Source of the DNA: Liolophura sinensis
Lineage: Eukaryota > Mollusca > Polyplacophora > Chitonida > Chitonidae
DNA: 64,000 nucleotides
Direction of reading: 5' to 3'
Assembly (NCBI RefSeq): GCF_032854445.1
Contig: NC_088295.1
Span: 12,389,385 to 12,453,384 of the forward strand
In this document: piece after piece, positions 1 to 15,300 of the stretch
Layout: each line of letters opens with the position of its first letter
Position numbering within the stretch: position 1 is the first letter of the stretch
Notes under the pieces: generated by a model
What the model saw: only the letters and a program-made list of their open reading frames with translations
What the model was told of the DNA's origin: nothing
Database searches by the model: none
Position numbers and translations under genes: made by a program

Positions 1-231
1 ATGGGGAGGGCAGTTTGTGGGGTGCATAACTTATTGGGGTGCCATTTTCTGTGTACTGGCAAGGTTCTCTTGCAATACAAGTGTACTACATAAGCCCGTT
101 TTCACATAAACTAACATGACAATGGCAAGAACGACCAATGATGTCCCAACATTCATAAAACTGTATCAATTTAAAACTGTGTCAAATCAACACTGCTGAC
201 AGCACGCATAGCATATTCACGAAAAGCTTAC
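1..231. other. Intron after exon 53, partial
   Basis: AT-rich sequence running to the window edge. No module or repeat seen. Confidence 0.6.
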
Positions 232-390
232 CAACACACTCAGCATGTGACTTTACTCCCTGCTTGATTGTGGTTTGAGTTTGGGGACAGATCAAACACT
301 TATCCTGCCACTTCTCAGGCTGGTACATCCCCAAAGGACAGAGCTGACAGGTGTTGGTTTGTGTTCTGTATTGGCCAGGGTGACAGGCAG
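232..390 (-). CDS. Exon 53: GCC module 18 of 18, type A (AC subtype)
   Basis: Phase 1-1, 53 codons, six Cys ([21 protein letters not shown]). Centre [11 protein letters not shown]. The donor (gtaagct) shows that the gene continues past position 1, so the array may be longer than eighteen. Confidence 0.92.
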
Positions 391-3300
391 CTACGAACAC
401 AGGAATGAAGACCTCTTATTGATTCTCAGGACACAGAACACAGAAATAAGTCACATGTAAATGGAACTACCATAGAGCATTTCAGGAAAACTTATAGTGT
501 ACATGCAATAGTTCGATCATAACTGTTGTTCAGGGTCCATGAACAACTATGTGAATTTCTGAAACACGCATTCGTCAGTTCAACATCACACTTTGAAAAC
601 TGAGAAGTAGGTGACAGTTTTAGCTAGCACGTGTGCGTTTGCTGTCATAACATCGTACAGATGGGGACCTCCGTGACTGAGGCGGTTAGTGTTCAAGGGC
701 GGTGCAATGGCCCAGGAGCCTATCACCAATGCGGTCTCTGTGTCCAGTTCATCCTGACTTCCTCTTTGGTCGTATGTGGGAAGTTCTGTAACCAACCTAC
801 GAATGGTAGTGGGTATCCCATGGGCTCTGCCCGGTTTTCTCCCAACTTAATGCTGGCCACTGTCGTATGAGTGAAAAACTCTTCAGTAGTGTGTAAAACC
901 ACAAATCAAATAAATAAATCCCATGCAGACAGTCTAACCTCTTTGCGGATGGTTCGGTCACCCTTTGTAGATTAAACTGAGGGAAAACTGAAATCAACAC
1001 AAAAATATTAAAATGAAAACAAAAAGATTTGAACACTCCGTTATAAGTTTCGCCCCTTTCCTTACTCTGACTGCAGTCATCCTGTTGTTTAGATCCCACC
1101 CCCAGAGTGGTGGTATTTTCAGGGCAGGCCTCACAGGTAACGGTCACCCCACCACTACTGTAGTATCCACGGGGACAAAGAGAGCAGGAGCCATCTGATA
1201 TAGCCTCACCAGGGGAGCAGAGTACTGAAAGTGGCAAACAAACACTAATATAAGTGAATGAAACCAACAATACACTGTAAGAAAACATTTCAAAATTCAA
1301 ATTTACTCGTAGAAATCACTTGGAATGAGACTGTAAGTCTTCAAGTTTGAACCATGCAAATGTACATAGTATGGTAATGGTACTCCATCGCTATTTATTT
1401 AGTTTCTTTATTTGATTCATTGTTATTATGGGCCATTCTGAAGAATTTTTCACTTAAGATGGCAGCAAGAAAAACCAACGTCTTTTGGCAAGTAACTCGC
1501 TAACTGTTTCATGTGTGACATATACATGTAGATATGCATGTGCATCATGCACTAGTTGTCTCAACTAATGGCCACACTAGCATGACTGCATGGCGACTTA
1601 TTGTTACCAAAGCCCCACAAGCAGTGAGAGCATTGGAATCCACATACTCCATGACCAAGGCTGGGTGTCCATGGCTATGCTCTACCATTTCTTACTATAA
1701 CAACCCGTACCTAACAACTGGATCTTGACCACAATGGCTAAGAATCAAACAGTACTTAGCTTCTTTCCATTTTTACCATCATGTCTGGAAAGAAATACTT
1801 GAAGAAATAATGTAGTGGCCTAATGCACTTCCTGTTATTACAGCCAACAGGTCAAGGGAGATAATTTTACTAAGAATGTTCTTCACCTGTTGCACTCTGG
1901 GTCTTATCAGTCTTCCTTTACCAGCATGACAGCATGACACTCTCCAGTCACTCTAGTGGTCCTAACATATGCTATGTAACATTGCTAGACATGTAGATGT
2001 ATTATGTAGCTACTAGAATCAAGCTTTAGAACAGAGAAAAGGAGCTCTAGAATATTTCCTCTGCAGATTATTTCATATTCACAATAGATGCAATCTGTAG
2101 AAAATAACTTAGGCAAGTTGCAGCAGTTGTTGTTGTTGTGGTTTGGTGCTAAATCGACTGAAAGTGCCAGTGTACTGATATAAATATTATGCTCATTTTC
2201 AGTCAATCTTTCAAGGTTTGAAACAAAGAAAGAAATAAACAGAACAAATCAAGGAACAAACGACTAGCGTCGTTTTGTGATCCACATCATTGACGTATGG
2301 ACTGAAATAGATTTAAGATGGATTGAAGGTGCATTGTAATACCAGATGGAAGAACAGGCTCAGAGGAGAAGCTGAAAGCAAACAGAAAAGGGGCTCCGGT
2401 ACACCTTAAAGGCAAAATTTAAGGTGCTTAAACAGATATACAAACAACAGGAGTTCCAAGGGGAACAATTAAATGACCTAGTCAATTGGGATGTAGATGT
2501 AAAGTGTGCCTATGGGGATTGGCAAGAGATATATCCTGAATTTTTTTGCCTTTTTGATTAGGTTTCAATATAGGCTGTCGAAGCAAAGTCAAGTGAAATA
2601 CAGGAATGTATTACCGGCATGGACACATACCTGAGAAACAGTTTAGCTTCAACTGAATTGTGGACTAATAGCAAATGCTGTAAACCCACACTCAGGAGGC
2701 TAAACAACAGGTCACTCCAGGGCCACAAACTGACACGACACCAGAACGAAAGTCACTGATTGAGGTGAAACCAAATGCTAGTGTTTCCCATGTTGCCATC
2801 TTGTGCCATTAGTCGAGCTCCTTCAAGCTGTTTCCTTGCATCTGTGATTCTTCAGGGAGAGCAAAGAAAACCTGAACTGATTGCTCAAGCAGCCATGTTG
2901 AAGAAAAAACATGATTTGGAACTATTCCATTCAAGCTCCAGTTGCAGTCTGCTGAACTTGAACTTGATGCTCAGCTTGCCATTGCAACTGCTAAGATAGA
3001 GGTGATTAACAGTTTGGTAAAAGAAGAAAAAGAAACGGAAAGACCCACACATATTTCATCTTTGCTTAAATCTGTAAATTTCGAAGCGCCTGCCATACAA
3101 GAAGTAAGAAAGCAAAAGAAAGCTGCATCTGTAAATGCTAGTAATACTCTTCTCAATCCAACAGCAATGTCAGATATTCCATTAACCATGAGTCATAATG
3201 TAATACTGCAAAGTTTCTCTGATTCTTCAAGGGTTAATCAGTTAGATCTTATGTTTGACTACATCCCAAGCGAACATGCATTTGGGTTGTTCTGGTCAGT

Positions 3301-6300
3301 TTAGGCAGATATGGTTATGAGGCTGTTCTGGTCAGACGAGGCTGATATGGTTATGAGGCGGTTCTGGTCAGATGAGGCTGATATGGTTATGAGGCTGTTC
3401 TGGTCAGACGAGGCTGATATAGTTATGAGGCTGTTCTGGTCAGTTGAGGTTGATATGGTTATGAGGCTGTTCTGGTCAGTTGAGGCTGATATGGTTATGA
3501 GGCTGTTCTGGTCAGTATGAGGCTGTTCTGGTCAGATGAGGCTGTTCTGGTCAGTTGAGGCTGATATGGTTATGACACTGATATGGATATGAGGCTGAAG
3601 AAGTATTCTATCACTGGTTAGTTCTGTGTATGACCCACCAAGTTTTGCAACTTCATCCGTTTCGCCTGCAAAGAGGTGCCTGAAAGAGCTGTGCCATCAG
3701 GGTATTGATGATCAGGACCAAGAAATTTTGGACAGTCATCTCACTAGAGAAGCTAGAAATTCCTAGGTGTTACAAACCTGCAGGTTTTGGTGATGTGACT
3801 GCATGTCATATCCATGTCTTTTGTGACGCAAATAAGATCAATCCTAAAGAAGATGTGTTTAACCACTGTAGGAAGAACACAAAATGATGAAGTGGCTATT
3901 TCACAAAACTCCTAGAGACAGATTTCTCTCAACCTGGTTTTCATACATGACCTTGTCTGGACTATAGCGTCATAACTTGTAATTTTACTAATTTACAAAA
4001 TTCTGGAAGCCTGAGCAAGTGCTCTAAGGCAGAGAAGCACTCAGTCACAACTTCAAGTTAGTGATGTTTTCATTTTGATTTCACCTGTGTTTATCAATAA
4101 ACAGAACTTACTGTTGCATTCCTGATCAGATATGGCTCCCTTGTGGAGAGTGGATTTTCCCCCTGGACAGGCTAGACACTCTGTCTGCCATTTGTCAGGC
4201 TGGTATGTCCCTAGAGGGCACAGTTCACAGATCTGCGATCCTTGAACAGTAGTGAGCTTATATCCTGCAGAGCAGTTCCCTACAAGGCAGGAGAATTACA
4301 CATAACCTAACTGATGCAGTCCTAAAAAAGACTGCACTAAGGTATAAAGGCCATGTATTGCAAGGTGCAGTGGTTTACAGTAAAAAATAATTAAGATTTA
4401 ATTGTTGATTTCATTATTCAAACACAGTATTTGACAAAAAATTTTGTCCTTGACTTATTTACTCCTCATGCCTGATTCTGCGAGTTCTGTTGATCCTAAA
4501 ATGCTATTTTGAGGTTAGTTAGTCTGAAAAACATGTTTCTCTTTAATAATCCTATACAGTAATTCTGACCTCAAATAATTTAATTATTCATGTAAGCACA
4601 CAATTATTATAAATGAACCTGTTACATCAGGAGCACGTTAAACTTCTTTAACTGACCATTTTCGATATGAGTCAGTAGCACTATCAGCAATGATAAACTC
4701 ATGGAAGGTTTGGATTGAAACTAAAAAGATCATACCATTAGAAGGGCAGCTTGATAAGGAGTTTTAACATTAATTTTTGGTTTAATAATGAACACAAGGA
4801 ACTGTAAGCATCTATTTAAAAAAAAAAAACCAAGAATTGCTGAGTCCACCCTAGCAAATAGAGATGTGCTTCGAAATTGTGTTGGTAGGTCCAGATGCTG
4901 TCAGAGTGGATTATATTTGATTTAACAGGAAGATAAAGGACTTCATTATTCTCGTAGAATAGGGTGACATGAATTCAGGATTACTTTCACATTACGGGAA
5001 ACCTGTTTTGTCAAATACATCTTTGACAATTTAAGCGCATGGCTGGCAACAGGACCAAGTTCCAGGTTAGTTAATGTAATGATTCAGAGTAGCTGATATA
5101 GAATCTTAGCTGGGAATATGGCCTACTGATCTCAGAGGTAGACGATATCCTACTGAATAGATGTAAGTTTCACCACAAAAAGAAATTTTATGGCCTTTAT
5201 TTGCCTTTCAAATTCCCTCTTTATGACAAATGCAGTAGCTCTGATAACAACTTAGTAACAATATAGGTTTAGTTTTGTAGGCAGTACTCACTCTGTGTAC
5301 AGTCTACAGGAGCAGTAGCTCCAGTAGTGGGAGTTATCATGTCTGTGGGACAGGCCTTACACCTCCCAAACAACCCCTCTGCATTGCTCTTGTAGAAGCC
5401 TCTGGCACACACCACACAACTGTTACCCACAAGCTCCTGACCACTCGGGCAAAAGACTGGGGAGATAAAACATGAATCATACATGTCACTCACAGTCACA
5501 AACTACTATGGTGGTATAAAACTGGAATCATACATGTCACTCACAGTCACAAACTACTATGGTGGTACAGAACAGGAACCATACATGTCACTCACAGTCA
5601 CAAACTACTATGGTGGTATAAAACTGGAATCATACATGTCACTCACAGTCACAAACTACTATGGTGGTACAGAACAGGAATCATACATGTCACTCACAGT
5701 CACAAACTACTATGGTGGTATAAAACTGGAATCATACATGTCACTCACAGTCACAAACTACTATGGTGGTACAGAACAGGAATCATACATGTCACTCACA
5801 ATCACAAACTACTATGGTGGTACAGAACAGGAACCATACATGTCACTCACAGTCACAAACTACTATGGTGGTATAAAACTGGAATCATACATGTCACTCA
5901 CAGTCACAAACTACTATGGTGGTACAGAACAGGAACCATACATGTCACTCACAGTCACAAACTACTATGGTGGTATAAAACTGGAATCATACATGTCACT
6001 CACAGTCACAAACTACTATGGTGGTACAGAACAGGAACCATACATGTCACTCACAGTCACAAACTACTATGGTGGTACAGAACAGGAATCATACATGTCA
6101 CTCACAGTCACAAACTACTATGGTGGTATAAAACTGGAATCATACATGTCACTCACAGTCACAAACTACTATGGTGGTACAGAACAGGAATCATACATGT
6201 CACTCACAATCACAAACTACTATGGTGGTACAGAACAGGAACCATACATGTCACTCACAGTCACAAACTACTATGGTGGTATAAAACTGGAATCATACAT

Positions 6301-9300
6301 GTCACTCACAGTCACAAACTACTATGGTGGTACAGAACAGGAACCATACATGTCACTCACAGTCACAAACTACTATGGTGGTATAAAACTGGAATCACAC
6401 TTGTCACTCACAGTCACAAACTACTATGGTGGTACAGAACAGGAACCATACATGTCACTCACAGTCATAAACTACTATGGTGGTACAGAACAGGAATCAT
6501 ACATGTCACTCACAGTCACAAACTACTATGGTGGTACAGAACAGGAATCATACATGTCACTCACAATCACAAACTACTATGGTGGTACAGAACAGGAATC
6601 ATACATGTCACTCACAATCACAAACTACTATGGTGGTACAGAACAGGGATCATACATGTCACTCACAGTCACAAACTACTATGGTGGTACAGAACAGGAA
6701 TCATACATGTCACTCAACAGTCACAAACTACTATGATTGCATAAAACTAGATTCATACATGTCACTCACAGTCACAAACTACTATGGTGGTACAGAACAG
6801 GGATCATACATGTCACTCACAGTCACAAACTACTATGATGGTACAGAACAAGAATTATACATGTCACTCACAGTCACAAACTACTATGGTGGTATAAAAC
6901 TGGAATCATACATGTCACTCACAGTCACAAACTACTATGGTGGTACAGAACAGGAACCATACATGTCACTCACAGTCATAAACTACTATGGTGGTATAAA
7001 ACTGGAATCACACTTGTCACTCAGTCACAAACTACTATGGTGGTACAGAACAGGAATTATACATGTCACTCACAGTCACAAACTACTATGGTGGTACAGA
7101 ACAGGAATCATACATGTCACTCACAGTCACAAACTACTATGGTGGTACAGAACAGGAATCATACATGTCACTCACAATCACAAACTACTATGGTGGTACA
7201 GAACAGGAATCATACATGTCACTCACAATCACAAACTACCATGGTGGCATAAAACTGGAATCATACATGTCACTCACAGTCACAAACTACTATGGTGGTA
7301 CAGAACAGGAACCATACATGTCACTCACAGTCATAAACTACTATGGTGGTATAAAACTGGAATCACACTTGTCACTCACAGTCACAAACTACTATGGTGG
7401 TACAGAACAGGAATTATACATGTCACTCACAGTCACACACTACTATGGTGGTACAGAACAGGAACCATACATGTCACTCACAGTCACAAACTACTATGGT
7501 GGTACAGAACAGGAATCATACATGTCACTCACAGTCACAAACTACTATGGTGGTACAGAACAGGAATCATACATGTCACTCACAGTCACAAACTACTATG
7601 GTGGTACAGAACAGGAATCATACATGTCACTCACAGTCACAAACTACTATGGTGGTACAGAACAGGAATCATACATGTCACTCACAATCACAAACTACTA
7701 TGGTGGTACAGAACAGGAATCATACATGTCACTCACAGTCACAAACTACTATGGTGGTACAGAACAGGAATCATACATGTCACTCACAGTCACAAACTAC
7801 TATGGTGGTATAAATTATTGGTTCACTTTAAAAATAATGCAGTCTGATACTTAAAAATTAAAAATACTTTCAAGGTCTTGAAAACCTGTCAACAAATTTA
7901 AAGTACTTTCTAGGAATTTCTGGCAGTCATTACTTACCTGTAGATAGCCAGTCTAATTTGATAGCTAGAACTTATAAATGTCTTTTACAGATTCAATTTG
8001 ATCTGTCATTAAACAAATGTTGCAAAATGCATCAAGGTGGAATGATTTCATTGTTACTCTCTACTACTTACCTACACAGTCTGACCGCTCCGTACTTCCC
8101 TTTTCCCGTGTTGTCAGCCCATGGCCACATTCAATACAACTTTCCTGCCATTTGGTACCCTGGTAGAATCCCTTTGCGCAGGCTTCACATTCATTTTTAA
8201 CAGTGTTTAGAAACGTTCCAGGTTCAGTGCAGTTAGCTGAGAGAATAAACACATTGAAATGAACGTAATTTCAGTCAAGCTCAATAAGAATAGCACAGCA
8301 TCATAGTGCAACATTATTGTTGTACACCTTGTTTGTACTTACAGACTGCTTACACTCACCTACACCACAGTCAATCCTACGACTACTCCCTGGGCCTGGA
8401 GTGATCGAGCCATCCGGGCAAATGACACAGGCAGTTTGGGACGGGCTGGATTTATCCCTGTAGTACCCACGTTTACACTCCACACACACTTTTGATTTGC
8501 TACTGTACTCTGAACCCTCGGCACAATCAGCTGTAACGAAAACAGAACGATGCTAAATACTGCCTACGCCAATGTAGATCATTAGGGAATTCTTTTTTTT
8601 TTTTCAAATTTTAGCAAATGGAGCAGACAAGATAACCTATAAAATACACAGTGGTCAAATAAGCAGATTTCTTAAAATTGCAAAACATGACTGTACAAGC
8701 GAAAAAACCAGGTGTGTCCCTGGCTTAAAGTTTTGTTTTAGAATGTCGACCATGGTTTGTGCCCAATGAACATATTTTTGATGATGACTTAATCCCTCTT
8801 TTCAGAGGAATTTATGCATATAAGTATTACCAATATGATGCTACAAATGATTTGTTTGTGTCATTTAAGATGCAAGCATCATAACACTGTGCAAAATATT
8901 TCTCCACACCCCATAATTCTCTCAGAACATTTCAATGTATTGGTTACTGAATAGGTTGAGGAATCAGGGTAGTGTGAAATAAAAAAGATTTTTGCCACAG
9001 CACAGGCAAATAAGGAAAATCATAAAAATACACATACAAAACACTTTTTAACACCTGCAAAGAATACCAGCATATCCAGGCTAGCAAAGTTATGGTCATG
9101 TAAAAAGTTTTTACAACTGCACACATAATATCCAAGTTAGAAAGCATAAACTGACACTGCTTTTATTAATAAATTCGCAGCAGACCCTTGACAAGTTCTA
9201 AACTCTTTATCTGCAAACATCTACTACTGATCAATGAGACTGTGATCTTGAAAAAAGTTATTTTTGATGCTGGAAATACATTTCTCATGGTCTTGGAGTG

Positions 9301-12300
9301 GAAGACTGTATGTCACACAAGGGAAAGCTCATCAGTAAATTGCCAAAGGTTGGTCGTTTACTCACACACTTTGGTTTCCTCTACCCTAAAAAGTTACCCT
9401 AATTTTATACTGTAAAAACAATCAATCAATCAAACAAGATTGAAGACTGGTTACGTTATCTTTATAAAAGGTATATCTCCAGAATATCTCCTGACTGAGT
9501 GACTTACCCACACAACTCTTCTCCTGGGTGTTCCCCATAGACAGGGTTGTCTTTCCCTGGGGACACGACAGACACATATCCTGCCACTTCTCAGGCTGGT
9601 AATGACCATAACCACATGGTATACAGGTGTTCTGCTGACTGTCTCTGTGCGAACCAGGATCACACGCAGCTGGTAACATATAAAAATATATAACACATTC
9701 CTACCATTCCTGTCATCTCCAAACAAGGACAATAATAGCATCATCAATATCTGGTCCATCACTTCCTACTGCTGAAAACTGTCAAAGATGCCTCCTCAAA
9801 AACCGGAGGTACAGCGGGTAATCTGTTAACATTATAACGATCCCAAAGTTACTATAGGATTGTTATTAAAACCGCTCTCTATAAAAGGCAACATTCTCAA
9901 ATTTGAAACCCATGCTCTGAATGTTGGTGCAGTGTTAGTGACAAACCACTGATGATGCTAAAGTGACTGTGGCGGCATACTTTTCTTCCACCAACAAAGT
10001 GTGAAAATCTGTATGTCGTGTGGGATAGTTTGTCTGTAACTTGCCAAAGATTGATGGTTTCCTCCAGCACTCTGGTTTCCTCCACCCATAAAACTGACCA
10101 CCAATGTATGAGTGACACAATTTTGAGGGTGGCATTAAACAAACACAAAATTAAAGAAATCAAATAAATAAATGAAATTCAAATATTAAAATACTATCAA
10201 TGATATAACATTTTATTCTTGAGGATGTTTAGCCTTCGACTTTGACTCACACTTTATATTACTGTAAGCTTGTAAGCTTGTAAACTACACAGCCCGCCAA
10301 GAGATGAAACAGAGAAAATAAATTACATACAGGAGGTAATTACAATGTGACCCCTACTATTAAAACTACTGCTTTGTCTTAGGGTAGTAATGGTCAATGA
10401 GGTAAATAACTTTTTTATGGTGTGAAGGCCCTGGGGAGATAGGCGAGGGTCAAATTCAGGCCATACTTACTCAGGTTACATTTATCTTTGAGGTCTGTGC
10501 CCTCAGCAGCAGTTGTTGTGCCTGTGGGACAGGTTATGCATAGCCCAGCCAATTCACCCTCCTTGTAGGTTCCCCTAGGGCATGGCCGACACACCCCGCC
10601 CTCCCCGCCCTGACCAGGGCTACACACAGCTGCCAATGTAAAGAGATGCACACTTTGATTATTTGAGATGCTTCTTGCAACAAAGAATCACATGTAAATG
10701 TCATGCAAAAAAGTTATGAATAATGTCTGACTACACTTCAAAATCTTTTTCTTTACAAACTACAATTTACAAAACGTTTCTTTCAGTTATAAAGAATGCA
10801 GAAACTCATGACCAATTACACGATTTGATTAGATTTGGGTGATTGGTGTTGAACGGCGTACTCAAACACATTTCACAGCGGTCAGTTGCAAGGGTGGAGG
10901 AAACTAAAGCACTCAACCTATCCAGCATGTGATATACATATTTTCATTTGCGCAGCAAGCTCTGCAATACTTATGTAACATCACCTAAATGACCAGTAAA
11001 ATTACAGGAGGTACATGTCGGTACTAAGGCTCTGATAAAGGTAGAGAAAACTAGGAAATCCTGAAAAGTTTCCTATCCGGAATGGGGCTCAACCAACATG
11101 TGTGTCATTTATTTATTTGACTGATGTTTTACGCCATACTCAAGAATATTTTCACTTATATCATGGCAGCCAGAATTATGGTTTGAGGAAACTGGGCAGA
11201 GCCTGGGGAAAACCCACAAACACCTGAAATGTTGCATCCTATAATCACAACACCACAGAGGTCTCCTAACATATTGTCATAACAAGCCTATGAAATACAA
11301 GTATCTTGTAAATACAAGTAAAAGTATCTTGTAAATACAAATACAAGTGTCTTGTAAATACAAATACAAGTGTCTTGTAAACAAGCATCTTGTAAATACA
11401 AGTAAAAGTATCTTGTAAATACAAGTCCAAGGTGATGGCCTGGAAATAATGATACTGATACAAAAATAAGTTTTCATTACTATACAAGTGATTATTATCA
11501 CATGTTCATGTGTCATCTTACTGACAAACATTTTGGCAGATAGCCTAAATTACCCAGGCAGTCTGAACTCTTGTCAGCTCCATCCTCTATGGTAGTGGTC
11601 TGAGCAGGACACTTCAGACAGCTGGACGACCACACCTCGGGCTGGTACTGACCCTTTGGACATTTGACACAATCACTAGATGTGGAATTCCAGAAAGTCC
11701 CAGCACTGCAGTTACCTGTAGTGTCAAGATAAACACCTTTGCAATGCCAGGAGATAGGCCTACTGGTTATATACACAGTGTGATGATGTGTAACCTGATA
11801 CACCTGATTGTTACAGGTGCCAGCATACAATTGAATGATTACATGGAGAGGAACACCACATTTTATTTATGTAAGAAAGCTTTTTAAAGAAAAAAACTTA
11901 AGAAAAAGGCAAACAGAGGCCCAGATAAGTTGTATTTGTCCAATTGGAATCACATGTAATTATTTAATTATAGGATAAATTAAAGTAAAAATGTTTTCAT
12001 ATGAACAAGTTTGCCTATACAACATTTAAAATCTTAATTAAAATGTTTCAGATCAGTGGTGATGTACACAAGACCAATTGTAAACAGTACTTCAGCAACA
12101 AGTTCATCACGACATTCTGGTTCATTTCACGAACATACATACATACAATGTACATGCTGCATGGTCTGTTTTTGAAGTTTTACTGATTTGAGTCAGAACC
12201 ACTGACTTCAATAATTACTTAGTCATATGGACAAGTGGCCAGTTACTGAAACCCCTCTTAAGAAAACTTTCATATTTTGCCTTGTGTATCCAAAAATATT

Positions 12301-15300
12301 GAAAATAGTGCTGCCGGATTGGAGGGGGGAGGGGTGCAGGGCAACACACTTTTAAAGAGGTGGGGTCCAGATATGCTTGGTAACAGCTTTATAATCAACA
12401 GAGCTCCAATGTTAACCTCTGAGTCCTGACTCCTAAACTCGCCACACTGACTTCTAATTTTTTAACACTTTTGGCAAATTATTGCTCAGTATTTTTTCAG
12501 AAAGCACACCTTGGGCACCAATGAACTTTGAAAGGCTGAAAACTTGTCTTACATGGCATCTATAGGGTACCAAGCTTCCAGGGCTTAGGCTGACCACGGA
12601 CTAAAGCAATGGGATAGACTGTCAAATTGCCAAACCCGCCACCCCAACCCAATTGGTAGTTTTAATCTTTTTTATTTTAGAGCGCTCTGCTGTTTTTTAA
12701 ACACCATACATGTATCATGGTGCTTTACTTTTGAATGGCTGATGAAAAAACAGTGCACATCTATGGAAAACTAAGGTCACAGAGCCTCCAGGACCGAAGT
12801 GTGCCCTGGATTCTCACCTAATGTGCTGAGGTAAACTTTTTAAAACTCTTTCATTTTCAGCATGTCACGTTTATGGCTCTATGCTGTCCAGGCCCCTTCC
12901 TCGATGTCCCGCAATGGCTGAGAACTAACGTTAAAGTTCCAATTTCTGGCCAGCCTTCAGATTCTGAGTTTTCAGACGCTGAATTTGATCTCTGTCCAGA
13001 CATATCCAACCACACTGGCCCAGGCAATATAAGGACTGGTAAGCTATAGCTTTACCCTGTGTTACACTCCATATTTAGTGTGTTAATTTTAAGATCTTTC
13101 CTTCTGTTCGCTTCACAATAAATATTCTATTCCCCGCAGGATTCTAAATTCATATCTATGTGCGATGACAACTACCGGTTGGCCTGCATGTTACTGTCGG
13201 CATTCTGAAGAGAGCTGTGTACAGTGAAAAGATACAAGTAGGACGACCTGTTTTTACCAAAGTATGCAGAACAGCATACTATTTCTTGGAGAAAATCAAT
13301 ACGCTCGTTGTGACTAGTGTAACTTTTTAACACTGACCTAACTCTCAAAACTCTGACAGCTCGTAAAGGTTGGACTTGTAAGATGTAAAACGGCAGAGAC
13401 TATTGGAAGTTGGCGGATAAATGCATAAAACCAGCCTCATTATCTAGTGATTTTAAGTGCCATATTACTTGTTCCAACCTTTTCCAATGTTTTTTGGACG
13501 CTCAATTTAACAACATATACAGTGGTAGCTAATTAAGAATAAATAATGAATCTGTACACTAATCCTTTAAGGCCCTCCTACTTCTAATTTCTTCCAACGC
13601 AACTGGGATAGTCATACATACCTTTATCCCTACACCATGCAACAAAACACTTCAATGTAATAAAACAAATGTTTCTGTTTTGGTATCAGGATAACTGGGA
13701 ATGAAATATAAAAATGTAATATCAAAAGTGATACCTAAATATGTGGAATGAATTTAACACTTTTATTAGTAAAGGAAATCCTAAATTTTCACTTCCTTTT
13801 CATATAAATTATAAACCTTTAACAAACTGTCATAAATTCGGCCATGACAGACGAGAATAAAGCCTTACGCATATCACAGTCCTCTGTCCTCTTGGCCCCA
13901 TGGGTGGGGGTGACCCAGCCATCAGGACAGCTAACACACTGGACTTGTGACAGGCTAGCCTTGTCTCTGTACAATCCCCTCTCACACTGGGTACATGTCT
14001 GGGTATCAATGTTGTATTCTGTCCCCTTGTCACAGTCCTCTGGTGGGTACAGGTGGGTAACACATCAAACATACACAGTCAGCACGAGCATTAATACAGT
14101 GTAAGACAGAAAGTGGCTCTGAGTGCATGACACATTCAGGTATTAGGAAGGAGAAACAATGGCAAAGTCACTATATGTTATAGCAATGTAACTATAGGCA
14201 GTCACACAAACTATAGCCAATTACACTATATTTATATGCGACACTTATTTTAGTTGTGACACTTGAAACTTTACATGGACTTCAAGATACAGATAGTTTC
14301 AATTATAGAAAATGAAATGATTGGGGTTTTGACTATTGCATTTCCACTGATAATCAAATATTGTTTCCAAATCCAGAGGAGCATACCATACAATACAACA
14401 TTTTCAAAAGCCTACATAAAGGTAACATAACAAAATACTGAAGCAAAAATTAAATACTTCAAATAGGAAGTACATCATACAACTGCAGATATGCCATAAG
14501 GTATCCACAATCATGTCTTCAGTCCATAGCCTTCACAGACATGTGATCATTACTTACCTACACATTCAGACTTCATTATAGCCCCTAGTACCAAGGTAAC
14601 TGTTCCTGGGTCACAGGTAAGACAGTCATTCTTCCACTTATTAGGCTGATACTGCCCATAAGGACAGGGAGAGCAATGATTGCTGTTGTTGTAGTGTCCT
14701 GGATCACACGCCACTGCAAAATAGCGTTAATACACTCGTGTTATTTTGGATACGTATCCTACACATAAAAACAAAACTTGAGCTAAAACAATACTGTGTT
14801 GTAAAGAAAAGCAACCTGACATCTGCATTTTGGCTGACAATACGCAGAAGGACGCACAACAATGAAATAATGTCGATGGATACATTTAACACACCTCAAG
14901 CAAACGGATAGGGGGTAAAGGAAATGCTCAGACTGTAGTCACTCTCACTGTAGCTACGTAGTTAGCCAGAATACATAGTTTGTCAAGATGGCTTCAATGT
15001 CTTCCTAAAGCAACTCTTTAGCATGAGCACTCAATATACAACTGTCAAGGTTCTACCTGGCAAAGAATAAGTGTACCCTAGGAAACCTGTCACAGCCCAC
15101 TGGTAATTCTCATATCCCAAGTTATACTACACTCACACACATTTTAATTACCGTACATTTGGAGAAAGCAGTCCACTTAAAACAAGGTTTTTTGCACTTC
15201 CACTCATAAAATAAGAACATTTACAGTAGTATCAATAATTATAAGTCTTGATAAAATACTCTGCAAATACAATATGACCATGACTCAATAAAAGCAATTC

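Noticed and set aside
797-1300. Single 167-codon minus-strand ORF as one protein
   Set aside because: Only 1066-1224 is exon; the rest is read-through into introns and a SINE.
5483-7854. Plus-strand ORFs of 417, 456 and 263 codons encoding [11 protein letters not shown]-type repeats
   Set aside because: They are translations of a 51-bp minisatellite in two frames at once, lie inside an intron antisense to clear exons, and lack splice or start context.
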